From: Caecitellus pseudoparvulus
Lineage: Eukaryota; Bigyra: Bicosoecida
Assembly (NCBI GenBank): GCA_965644315.1
Contig: CBFFRQ010000079.1
Coordinates: 62,001-126,000 of the forward strand
Direction of reading: 5' to 3'
DNA length: 64,000 bases
Shown: positions 28,550 to 38,200 of the stretch, one piece after another
Position numbering within the stretch: the first letter of the stretch is position 1
Layout of the letters: every line of letters starts with the position of its first letter
Translations under genes and position numbers: made by a program
The notes under the pieces: model-generated
Told to the model about the DNA's origin: nothing
The model's input: the letters and a program-made list of their open reading frames with translations, nothing else
Databases searched by the model: none

Positions 28550-29916
28550 TCAAGCTGTCGTCGTTGCAGCGACCTGCCACTGGGCAAACTCGGGGCGGGT
28601 CGCGATGGCCTGTGGGCGCAGGGCGATGCCGCGAGACACGAGTTTGGACGTGGGCTTGCTGGGGCTTGCTGCAGGGGAGTAGGTGGCGGCAGAGGCAGTG
28701 GGGGAGACGCTGCTCTCCCCTCGCCTCATGCTGGATGGGGAGCTCTCCATGCCAGCCCGGCTCGGCGTTGGCGTCCCAGACGTGGACCCACAGTCCATGC
28801 TGCCAGACGCAGACTCCATGCAGCCTGCTCCAGCGGAAGCGGAGCGCTTCAAGGTGCTGCTGGCGCTGGACGCGCTGGGCGGGCAGCTGCTCAAGTACGA
28901 CTCAGACAGCGTGCTAAGCTCAGCATCGTGCGTTGGCGCTCGTGCGCGGGCTTCGGGTGGGCTCACCAACCCGTCAGCCTCCAGCTCAGGGGAGGGGCAC
29001 GGGGACAAAGTCTGTGCGGGAAGACCGAGGAGAACGTGAAGCCAGGCCAAGAAAAGGTGCAGGGACGGCAGCGAAGGACTTACATCTGCCTCCATACCCT
29101 TGTAGTTGGCCACAGCCTCAAGCAGGGCATCGGCTGTTGTGGAAATGTCCTGCTTGCCGTTCCGCACCGTCTGTGAGAGTTCCGCGCACGGGAAATGCAA
29201 CACACTGTGAGCCTGCAGGCTGGCGCACGCAACGCACTATGTCCCATTCAAAGTCCGTGTACCAGGCAAGTGTGTCCTGCATCCACTTCTTGCGGCCCTG
29301 CGAGCAGGTGCGGTGAGGTGTGATTTGCATGTGTTGCGCGCTGAGTGACGCAAGTGTGTTGCAAATGCTCAGCAACGCTACCCCAGCCACACTCACCTCT
29401 TGCAAACGAGCACGGTGAGGCTCCCGCAGCAGGCGAGCTTGGATGCGCTCCCACAGCAGCTCTTGCTCCACCTGCAGGCGCGGCAGTGTTGAGGAAGCAG
29501 TGATGCCAAGTGCGGAACTTGGGTAACGGCATGGCATCACGCACGAGCACGTGAGCGGTGACGATGTGCACGTCAGCTTGCTGCTCCACCTCCACCATGT
29601 GCGCTCGGATGACTGGCTCCAGCAGATGCCCGCTGTGGCCGTAGTACACAGCGGACAGCGGGCTGCGGTCGGCAAAGACGACGGCAGGCACGCCACCAGC
29701 CGTGGCGGTTTGCTTGAGCTTCAGCAGGCGCTCAAACCAGGAGCAAACCCAGCAAGTCTCGGACAGCAAAGACTGGGGGTGGATGGCGTACTCGGGCATG
29801 TCGAGGAACCCTTCGTCCAGCACGTGGTAACCACGCTTCGCAAACTGGCCGAGCAGCTCGGACTTGCCTGCACCGTGGCAGCCCTCCAACGCCACGACGA
29901 CGAGCGGGCTGGACAT
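28550..29916 (-). CDS. deoxynucleoside-kinase-like P-loop kinase with Ser-rich tail
   Basis: Five exons, about 350 residues. The start MSSPLVVVALEGCHGAGKSE holds the Walker A loop. Next are EGFLDMPEYAIHP, and FADRSPLSAVYYGHSG with the DRS motif of deoxynucleoside and thymidylate kinases. After a 73-nt intron come VEQELLWERIQARLLREPHR (the Arg-rich lid) and, in the next exon, KKWMQDTLAWYTDFEWDI. The kinase core is about 220 residues. The last exon adds a Ser/Thr/Pro-rich tail of about 130 residues (STLSESYLSSCPPSASSA; TPTPSRAGMESSPSS) that typical dNKs lack. It could phosphorylate a (deoxy)nucleoside; a related small metabolite is possible. An ATTTTCTGCA near-match to the start element lies 75 bp before the ATG. 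Confidence 0.73.
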
Positions 29917-30388
29917 TGTGAGCGCTGAAGCGGAGGGGAACCTGTGGGGCAGCATACAGTGGGCATGAGTTCAAGGTGCCTTGGGGAGCAATTTTCTGCA
30001 GCTGCGCATGCGTGGCGAGGGGCACTCCGGCACGGCACCGTTCAAACGCCGTTGCAACGGTAGCCTGCCTCACCACGCTGAGCAGCGCTGCACGCACGCG
30101 AAACAAAGGATCCTGGGGGCAAAGAAGTCGGAGAGAAGGCTATGCCGCATTTGAAGTCAGGCGTGTGTAGTGTGAAAAGACGCTGTGTGCTTGTGTGGCG
30201 AAGTCGTGCGCCTGCATTGGCAAGGGGGGTGGAAGGGCCAGTCGCGGCACGCGCTGACGGCTTCCCGCAACACTTCAAGCCTCCGCGCTCGCAAGAAAAA
30301 TTCAAAGCAAAATCCTCCCAGGGTCCTTCCTGTGCTTGATTTGAGCTGCCTCCGGGAAAGCTTCGACAATTGTCCCAAGCAAAACGGC
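29917..30388. other. divergent intergenic region, 472 bp
   Basis: Between the P-loop kinase and unknown-protein starts. No additional gene or RNA was recognised. It contains an imperfect inverted pair around caaacgccgttgcaacggt (about 30045-30063) and an A-rich stretch at about 30293-30312. Confidence 0.5.
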
Positions 30389-31393
30389 ATGCTGAGCCAG
30401 ACAGGCAACGCACTGTTCAAGAGGCCAGGCCTGCGCACAACAGCGCAGGAAGCCACACGCCTGACCAAAGCAGACGTCGCACATGCGAGCCTTATAAAAC
30501 CTCGTGGTGCGCTGACACTGGGCGGCCTCAAGCGCCCACGACAGATGCCAGTCCAAGAAACGCCAAGGCAAAGTGATGACTTGGCCCTTCCCGCAGCACT
30601 CGCGCGCCCGACAGCACAAGGACTCGAGCCAAAAACCCTGAAAGTATCCTCTCCCTCCACCGTACCAGGGGATGAGTCTGCCCCTGTGGGCTCTGCTGAG
30701 GGTGGTGCGCGCGGCTCCAACCTGGCGTTGCAGGGACTGCAAGGCAGTGACCCCGCCAGCAACGGCGAAACGCTCAGCGGCACGTGTGCCACTGAAGAGC
30801 CAGAGCAGTCCTCTGAAGGCTCGAGGGTCGCTGCTCCGGGTTTGCTGCCCCCTCCGCAGATGAAGCTACCTGCTGCCACCGCCAGGCACAGCCAAGCAGG
30901 GGGTGTCAGGTTTCGCTTGCTGCCGGCAGTGTCTGCAACTGGCGTTGGAGAGTGCCTTGCGCGGGTGAAGCGCCTGCAAGCACATGCATGTGCGGAGGGG
31001 GGCACGAGCAAAGCTGCCCATCTCCGCAAGGTCGCTGGAGAGGCAGTCTCCGTCGTCGTTGGAGACCTCTCTCGACAGGAAGCCAAGCAGGCCGCCGTCC
31101 CCACAGACGTTTCGGGCATGGTGCAGAAGATCAAAGCCAACTACATCTCTGCCATGCAGTATGCTGCAAATGAGTGAGTAGCCATGCTGCGCCGAGCGCT
31201 GCACTTGTGATGCAGTCCCCGCTGGTTCGCCCCCCGCAGAGCCAGCCGCCAAGCCTCCACTGCCATTGCCTCGCGCCATGCGCACGCTCTGGGCCGCCAA
31301 CTGTCCTTCATCGAAAAGCGACTGCAACTCATCTCCGCATTTGCCGCGCATGTCCCCGTTGAGCTGCACGCGGCCGAGGCTGTGACGGACTGA
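30389..31393 (+). CDS. unrecognised basic protein, two exons
   Basis: Starts MLSQTGNALFKRPGLRTTAQ at 30389. The first 200 residues are Pro/Ser/Gly-rich and disordered, with KPRGALTLGGLKRPRQMP resembling a short basic interaction motif. The C-terminal third is helical (GECLARVKRLQAHACAEGG; VSGMVQKIKANYISAMQYAA). An intron at about 31168-31239 (gtgagt...cccgcag) joins in phase to ASRQASTAIASRHAHALGRQ and LSFIEKRLQLISAFAAHVP, ending AVTD. The product is about 310 residues. No membrane segment or catalytic motif is seen. A chromatin or cytoskeletal role could be imagined but nothing in the sequence establishes it. The convergent coiled-coil gene ends 11 bp away. Confidence 0.6.
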
Positions 31394-31395
31394 GC

Positions 31396-31401
31396 AATGC
31401 A
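31396..31401. terminator. candidate 3'-end signal AATGCA
   Basis: Lies within the 11-bp gap between convergent stops (31393 and 31405). Confidence 0.4.
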
Positions 31402-31404
31402 CAG

Positions 31405-33405
31405 TCAGCGAGGTCCCCCCCCTCGCCTTGACACGCCCTCCATGGTCCTCCCACCCACGTGGGAATGGCGGCCTCCTGAGGAGCTGGACTGCCTGCTTTG
31501 TGACGAACTCTGCGCTTCGGGCGGCAGGCCAATGGCAGTGCGGAGCGCCGCCAGGCTCATGTGCGAGGAAGTTTGGGTGCTCTGGCGAGCTGGGCGGCCC
31601 CAGTCCAACAAGGAAGACAGGCGAGGCCGTTCTTCCGAGGCGGGGGCCGCATAATCTCGTGCGTGTGGCGTGGGTGTGGGTGAGAGGTGAGACCTCGCAG
31701 CCCCTGTGCGGGGTGCTGCCGCGACGATCTGCCGCTCCACTGCCGAAATACGCTGGCGCAGCGAATCCAGCTGTGACCGCACTGACGCAAGATCGGCCTC
31801 CGTCGCAGCAGGTGGTGGCTGTGGCGTGTCCCGCACAGCCCCAGCGTCAGAGCGAGCTTCCTCTGCCGCGCGCACTGCGGTTTCAGTCCGCGCAGACACA
31901 GCATCCAGGCGGGACGCCAAGTGCTGAGTGCTCTGTCGCAGCACATCCACTCCATCCAGCGCCCGCTTGGCATGGGCCAGTGCATCCAGTGCCTCGTGGG
32001 GAGGTGGCGCTTGCTTGGCTGGCAAGGGTGGCGGAGGCCTCACTGCCGCCGCGTCCGTGGCTGCCTCGGCCACACTGCGACGGACGTCCCGCAACTCCGC
32101 CGCCACCGCGTCCAGCCTCGTGTGCAGCGGAGGAGCGGCCTGTGCTGCAGCCACGAGCTTGGCCAGGCTGGAGGCTGTGCCCCCCCGCCCAGCCTGCCCC
32201 TCCGCCTGCTCAGCCCAAGAGCCCGGCGCGCCGAGGCAAGCGTACAGCCCCTGCACGTCCTTGCGGGACGCGAGGCCCTCCACGGCCGCTTCAAACTCCG
32301 GCTGGGACACGAGGTGCTCCCGCATGCGGTCCAGGGCTGACCGGTCAACCTTGCCCTGCAGGGCTGTGTGCAGCTCCCGCTCGCACCTGCCCAAGTCACT
32401 GCGCACCGCCTCCAGGTCAGCTGCACACGGCAGGTCTGCCAGCTGCTCCTCCAGCCGCTCCGTCACCTGCGCCGCAGCTGCAGAGGCGACCTCCGCCGCG
32501 TCCAGGCGCTGGCTGGCCAGGCCTGCCAGCGTGTCTGTCGCGCCGTTCAGCTTGGCCTGCAGCGCGGTGAGGGACAGTTCCAGCGCGTCGTGCCGCTGGC
32601 GGAAGGTGGCGGCAGTGGTGAAGGACCCCAGTCGCGCCTCCAGCGCAGCTTCCGTGACGAAGGAAGCCGCCAGCTCACGCAGCTCTGCCGTGGCTGCCTT
32701 GGAGGCCAAGGCTGCCTCCATGTCCCCCACCCGCCCAGCCAGGTCCGCCACCTCCCCCGCCCGGGCGGCGCCGTCCCGCGCCAGGCCCTGCGCCATGCTG
32801 TGCAGGTCCGCCTGCACGCGCTCGTGGCTGCGCTTGAGCGCCTGGGATGTCCCCGCTGCCGAGTCGTCCACGTGCTGCGTGACTGCTGTCACGCGGGCTG
32901 CCACAGCGCCCACCTCGCCCTTCACGCCTTGCAGCGTGGAGCCCACCTCAGCCACCTGGCGAGCCAGCGCTCCCAGCTCCGCTCGGGAGGCACCCGCATC
33001 TGCAGATGCCTGTAGGGCTTCGGACGAGGCCTTGCTATCCACGAGCCTCTTGAGGGCGTCCATGGCGGCTGTCAGGGCGGCCATGTCGCCTGACAGCGTG
33101 TGGATGGCTTCGTCCCGCTCCGTGACGGCGCGGCGCAGAGCCTCCACAGACGGCGCGCCAGCACATGCATCAAGTCGCTTCCGCATTGCCTGTGCGTGGA
33201 GGTGGGCGAGTGCTGCACTGGTCACCTCAACGAGGACTGCGCTGTCGGTCACCTTCATCTCCTCCTGCAGCTCTTGGCGCTGGGCACGCTCTTCCGCCAA
33301 GGCGACATGCAGGTCGCGAATGCTGCCTCGGATGACATCTGGAGTATTGATCCATTCTCCTGTCCCCTCCAGTAAATCGTGCACTTCTGAGCTCGACAAC
33401 GCCAT
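31405..33405 (-). CDS. long coiled-coil protein, unknown function
   Basis: Single exon, 666 residues, starting MALSSSEVHDLLEGTGEW. Almost the whole protein is heptad-like helix, e.g. IRDLHVALAEERAQRQELQE, LERRVEQ-like repeats of the form ELGALARQVAEVGSTLQGVK and EVGAVAARVTAVTQHVDDSA, with Ala as the dominant core residue. The last 110 residues are Ser/Arg/Gly-rich and disordered. No motor, kinase or membrane segment is present. Such proteins commonly serve as centriolar, flagellar or cytoskeletal spacers, and nearby genes (KIF19-like, IQ protein, LRR giant) would fit a flagellar context. That is inference only. A GAAACGC heptamer lies about 25 bp upstream of the ATG. Confidence 0.78.
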   Translation of the reverse strand: MALSSSEVHDLLEGTGEWINTPDVIRGSIRDLHVALAEERAQRQELQEEMKVTDSAVLVEVTSAALAHLHAQAMRKRLDACAGAPSVEALRRAVTERDEAIHTLSGDMAALTAAMDALKRLVDSKASSEALQASADAGASRAELGALARQVAEVGSTLQGVKGEVGAVAARVTAVTQHVDDSAAGTSQALKRSHERVQADLHSMAQGLARDGAARAGEVADLAGRVGDMEAALASKAATAELRELAASFVTEAALEARLGSFTTAATFRQRHDALELSLTALQAKLNGATDTLAGLASQRLDAAEVASAAAAQVTERLEEQLADLPCAADLEAVRSDLGRCERELHTALQGKVDRSALDRMREHLVSQPEFEAAVEGLASRKDVQGLYACLGAPGSWAEQAEGQAGRGGTASSLAKLVAAAQAAPPLHTRLDAVAAELRDVRRSVAEAATDAAAVRPPPPLPAKQAPPPHEALDALAHAKRALDGVDVLRQSTQHLASRLDAVSARTETAVRAAEEARSDAGAVRDTPQPPPAATEADLASVRSQLDSLRQRISAVERQIVAAAPRTGAARSHLSPTPTPHARDYAAPASEERPRLSSLLDWGRPARQSTQTSSHMSLAALRTAIGLPPEAQSSSQSRQSSSSGGRHSHVGGRTMEGVSRRGGGPR

Positions 33406-33567
33406 GTTCAAACACTGGCAGGCGGCGGTTGAAACGCAACGGTAACGCCACGCGCCCCTCAGCCAAGCCCTCGCGAAATGTGCCAGCGTGCTCAACACGT
33501 GCGCATGCACCTGGCACAAACCTTGACGGAAGGTGGCGAGCACATGAATTTTGCCTCTGCTGCGGCT

Positions 33568-35139
33568 CTAAAAGGCGGGATGGTGAAGCAGGAATGCTCG
33601 GCACCGCTCGTAGACAGCGTAGGAGATGGACATGGCAGGCAGCGCCTTGAGCATGTTGGGAAGCAGGCCCTTGTACAGGCCCATGATGCCCTCCCCGGCA
33701 ACCGTCTGCTTAAAGCAGTCAAGTGCCCCCTTGTACACCACCGCCCGCTCCTTCATGCCCTGAGCCTGCAACCGGGTGCGAATGAGCTGCAGTGGGTACG
33801 ACACCACTTGCCCGATGGTCGTGCTGACTGCCCCAATGCCCAGCGTGGCCATGGTGGAGAGGTGCTCCCCCGGGTACGCCCGGTGGTACCAGTCCCGCAG
33901 CACGGAGTACACCGTCAAGTCCACCGCACAGTAGGGGATGATGCCGGCGAGGGAGGGGCCCAGGCCCCGGTACAGGGACGCCCAGCCCTCGTAGTTGATG
34001 GTGGACATGGCGCAGTGCACCATGCCGCGGTACTGCGAGGAGCAGGACACCGCCACACGAGTCTTGATGGTCTCCAGCGGGTAGATGACCAGCTGGGCCG
34101 TCACGCCAGCTGAGGCGCCTGCCAGGGCCCGATGCAGCACGGGCACGTGGGCCTTGTCCAGGCGCTGCCCGCCGCCCAGCATGGTCAGCAGCGTCTCGAA
34201 AGTGTAGAAGCGCACAGCCAGCTCCGGCGCCGCCTTCAGCACGTTCACGCCATTGCCTCGCCAGAACCCCCGCAGCCCACCCTGCTCGAAGATGTACCGG
34301 GAGGCTGCGCCCAGGCTGTTGTATCGGTGCCCGACAGTGGCGTCTGAAGCCTGCAGCATGACCTTCAGGCGGTCCAGCGGCGCTGTCGTGGTGCGGGAGA
34401 CGGCACCCGCCACTGCGCCAGCCAGCAGCGTGTGCAGGGGTGGCGCAGGGCCATCCGTGACACGATCCGACTCCTCAGCGGCCATGCCGTAGTCCTCGCT
34501 CTCCATGGCGTACAGTTCCTCTGCCTCTGCATCCTCCATGAGCAGGGAGGAGGCCAGCAGTGCCCCACCCCGGCCACCATGCACTGCGGACATAGATTCC
34601 GCAAGGCCCACCTGGGCTTGCGAGGCGGGCGGCATGGGGCGCACGCCCGCCGTTCGCAGCGCCCGAGCCGCCCACTCCTGCACATCTTCGGAGTTGGAGC
34701 AGGCGTCCTGCCTCGCAGCTGCAAAGGCGTCCGCCAAGCCAGCTGCCGTTGCAGCCTGCACGCTGCACCCCGCAAGGCCTGGCGCGGCAACGCAACTGCC
34801 AGAGCGCTCCTCGGGAGCCTCCTCATCAGCATCCACAGGAACTGCACTCTGGGGGGCGAGACAGGGGGTCTGTGCGGCTCGCCGCTGGGCACTTTCAGCG
34901 TGCGCCGCAGCAGCCGTGGCTTGCAGCATCGCAGCTGTTCCATTCTCCGCGGCGCCGCGGCGACTGCTCCCATTCCAGCAGCGCTGTCGACTCACCCTGT
35001 GCTCAGCTGCGGCAATGAGCTGCGGAAGGGTGGGCAGCTCTCCAAAGTCGCCCTCTTGGGCAGCTGCTGGGGCTGCCCACATGAGCTGTGGCGGCGTGGG
35101 CTGTGCCTGCAGGTCGCTCTGCTCTGGCTCGGATGCCAT
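33568..35139 (-). CDS. mitochondrial carrier, ATP-Mg/Pi (SCaMC)-like
   Basis: Single exon, 523 residues. The C-terminal 300 residues are a complete SLC25 carrier of three repeats, each with its signature: PLDRLK, PLETIK and PLQLIR, with GFWRGNGVNVLKAAPELAVR, SLYRGLGPSLAGIIPYCAVD and GLYKGLLPNMLKALPAMSIS. The RGNGxNVLKxAPE and IPxxxIxxxVYE patterns are those of the ATP-Mg/phosphate carriers (SLC25A23-25, yeast Sal1), which exchange ATP-Mg for phosphate across the inner membrane. In those proteins the N-terminal half carries EF hands. Here the 230-residue N-terminus is Ala/Ser/Glu-rich with no recognisable EF-hand loop, so direct Ca regulation looks lost or replaced. Start at 35139 (MASEPEQSDLQAQPTPPQ). 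Confidence 0.92.
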   Translation of the reverse strand: MASEPEQSDLQAQPTPPQLMWAAPAAAQEGDFGELPTLPQLIAAAEHRVSRQRCWNGSSRRGAAENGTAAMLQATAAAAHAESAQRRAAQTPCLAPQSAVPVDADEEAPEERSGSCVAAPGLAGCSVQAATAAGLADAFAAARQDACSNSEDVQEWAARALRTAGVRPMPPASQAQVGLAESMSAVHGGRGGALLASSLLMEDAEAEELYAMESEDYGMAAEESDRVTDGPAPPLHTLLAGAVAGAVSRTTTAPLDRLKVMLQASDATVGHRYNSLGAASRYIFEQGGLRGFWRGNGVNVLKAAPELAVRFYTFETLLTMLGGGQRLDKAHVPVLHRALAGASAGVTAQLVIYPLETIKTRVAVSCSSQYRGMVHCAMSTINYEGWASLYRGLGPSLAGIIPYCAVDLTVYSVLRDWYHRAYPGEHLSTMATLGIGAVSTTIGQVVSYPLQLIRTRLQAQGMKERAVVYKGALDCFKQTVAGEGIMGLYKGLLPNMLKALPAMSISYAVYERCRAFLLHHPAF

Positions 35140-35235
35140 GGCGCAGGTGGCAGTGACACCAGCGCACCGCTGCTGCGGTTCACTGCGATTGCAGACAGAC
35201 GGCGGCAGCACCTGCGCATGTGAAACATGACATTT

Positions 35236-35241
35236 TGCATT
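35236..35241 (-). terminator. candidate 3'-end signal AATGCA downstream of the LRR gene
   Basis: Minus-strand AATGCA, 36 bp past the LRR stop codon. Confidence 0.35.
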
Positions 35242-35276
35242 GTGAGTGCCGGCTGCACACGGGGGCCTCCAGGTGC

Positions 35277-38200
35277 TCACGCAAGCCCCACCACATCTGC
35301 CAAGCACACTGCCTCCTGCGGTGCGTCTGGCAAGGCATCCGCCTCGTCGACTTCAGGCGCCTGCCACAGCCTCGCACTGTCCCCTCGCAGCACCATGCCC
35401 ATGGTGGACCCACTGCGCCTGCCGCCACTGGGCGGGGCGGGCACAGGCCGACTCGGTGGTGCGCCAATGCCCCCCACCACGAACTGGCCCTTGCCCGGCA
35501 CCACGAACCAGCCTCCGGACGGGGCGGCCTCCGGCACCCCAGCCTTGGCCAGCAGGGCAGCGTTGGGGTCTTCTTGCCGCCTGGCCTCCCTGGCTGTGTG
35601 TGGCGTGACCATGAACGGCACCTCCCCCAGGTCCGCCTCACCCGGCAGCGAAGCGCCTGAGCCCAGGGAGAAGGCGGGTGCTGCAAAGATGCTGTCCACC
35701 TGCACCCGGGCCTCGGCAGCAGACGCGTGCAGGGCCTCCCGCGTGCTGTACGTCCGGCTGCGCAGGGGGATGGACTCCCCCCCCACGGCTCCCTTGAGCA
35801 GGGCGGCCATGCGATGGGCAGCGACGTACGCTTCTTGAGCCGACTGCGCACTGGATGCTTCGGGGGGCAGGGCCGCCTTGCGCTGGGGGCGGCGCTGGGC
35901 CCTGGGGGCGCGTTGCACTTGCACTGCGCAGTCCACCAGTTGCTGCAGTCGGGCTGTGGGGTCAGCTGCCGCGCCAGTTGAGGCCGCGCCGTCCCACGAC
36001 ACCCAGCCGCCTTCCAAGCGCTCAGTCAACTCTGCCAGAGCCTCGTTGCCACGGCACCACAGCGGCACGCCGTGTTGCTCCCACGAACTGCCGCAGGCGT
36101 CCGCCAGACGACGCTGCAGGCGCGCCTGCTCCGCCCCCAGCAGCTGGCACAGGCGCTCCCGGACAGGCAGGGACAGGCGCGCCTCGTCCACAGCGTGCAC
36201 TGGCGCGGAGGGGGCGGTGTCACGCGGCAGCACGCCGCTCTCGAGCAGGGTGTGCAGCATGGGCTCCAAAGCTGGCTGGGTGGCCGTGCTGGAGATGGGC
36301 CCACTGCCCGCCCCCAACATGACGCACCGGGCCTTCACGCCGGTCATGGCAGCACACACTAGGGGAGCGAGCTGCACGCAAAGCTGGCGCTGGCTGCTGC
36401 TCAGCTGGGCGTTGTGCAGCACACCCACCAAGGCAGGGTGCAGCATGCGCGTGATCTGGTGGCTCATGCCAGCGGTGGGCAGGCATGCCGCCGCGTCCTG
36501 CGCAGGCAGGATGTACGGCACTGTGGCGGGTCGGCTGGAGCCGTCGCTGCCCCTGCGTGGGGAGGGAGATGCGTCCCCTACCCCCCGCATGCGCCGGCCC
36601 AGCTGGTCCAGGAACACGTCGGCACAGTGCAGGCTGTGCAGCAGGTACGCCACAGCTGGGGCGGCAGATGGCAGGCGGGCGATGGAGCCCACTGCACTGA
36701 GGGCCAGCACTGTGAGCATGACAGGTGGCACCTGTGAGGGGGGCATGGGGGATGCCAGCATGACCCGCAGCGCAGCATCCCGGGAGTGTCCATGGCGGGT
36801 TTCAGCGCCTGCCTTGGAAGGCGGCTCGGTGGAGGCGTCCCCTTGCCCGCCATCGTCGGGTGCACCGCGCCCCTGCGTCCCCGGCGTGAGCAGGCGCTGC
36901 AGGTGCTGCAGGCTGGGCAGCACGTCGCCGTCGCTCTCAGAGTCGTCCCCTTCCACCGACACCTCATCCGCCAGCCCCCCCACAACGTCATCGTCCTTGG
37001 CAGCAGCGGGCTCTGGCTGTGTGTCTTCGGGTGTCGGATGGGGGTCACCGCGCGCCGTGCAAGGGACTGAAGGTGTGTCAGCTGGGCGGGGAGAGCTTTG
37101 CGCCACCGCTGCCGGACTGCCCTGCAGCGTAGGGGGTGCTTTGTCAAGCGAAGCCATGGAGCTGGCGCCTTGGTCCGGAGCCGAGGCGCCGCCTGGCTCG
37201 GCAAGCGGGGAGGGGGGCATGGGCCCCGCCGCGTGTGGCGCCGTGGAGGCCCAGCTGTCCCCACCCCCTCCTCGTCCGCTACCGCCGCGGGCACTTGACG
37301 TCAGAGGCAGTGTGGTGCCGGAATCCTGCACAGCAGACCAGCCCCCCATGCCGCTCTCGCTCCGCTCCGCAGGCACCCTTGCGGCGCCGTCCGTGGCAGG
37401 CGAGGGGGCGGTGCGCTGCTGCTTGCCTGCTGCACCGGGGCTTCGCTTCCGAGGCGGCTGCCCTGTGCCGGCACTCATGACTGGCGTATGCGTCCCATGG
37501 TGTGCTAGGGCCGCAGGTGGTGCACCAGGCGCGCACACAGCAGACACGGCCTCCCACACGTGCACGGGCAGAGGCAGCGTGCCAGCGTCCAAGGACAGGT
37601 CCTCGGGGAGCTCCCGCAGCAGACGGATGGCGGCGTCGTGGGCTTGGCCGGGCGTGGGTGGCGGCGATGGGCCTGCATCCGTGGGTGCACCGTGGGTCAC
37701 TGCAAAGAGGCCCGCCCGCAAGCGGCGCTTCAGGCGGCCGATGGCCGTCATCAGCAAGCCTAGCGAGGCCTTGCTCTCACTGGGCCCTCCGCCTGCCTGG
37801 CTACCTGCTTCGGTAGCATCTGTCGCCACCGTGTCTCCGTGTGCACTGGGCAAGGGCACAATGCGCAAGCCAGTAGCGGTCGTAGTACCACCCTGCGCTC
37901 CACCCGTGCCGAGCAGGCTTCGTGAGGAAGCCGTCGCTGTCGGGCGTCCAGTTGCCAGGGGGGACCGCAGCAGACCCGACAGGCCGCCTGCCACGTCCAT
38001 CTGGGCCTGTGGGCGCAGTCGTGGCCTGCTATCGGCCCCATGCCTCCGCTGCCGCCGAACGCGCTGCCGTAGCGGGGCGGGGTGTCGGGGTGCGTGCGGG
38101 AGGTGTGGCTGCCCCCGCTCCACCCCCGTGCCATCCAGGCTAAAGGGCACTGATGACAGGGTGCTGGGCCCCCCCCCGCCATACGTACTGCCAGATGGCC

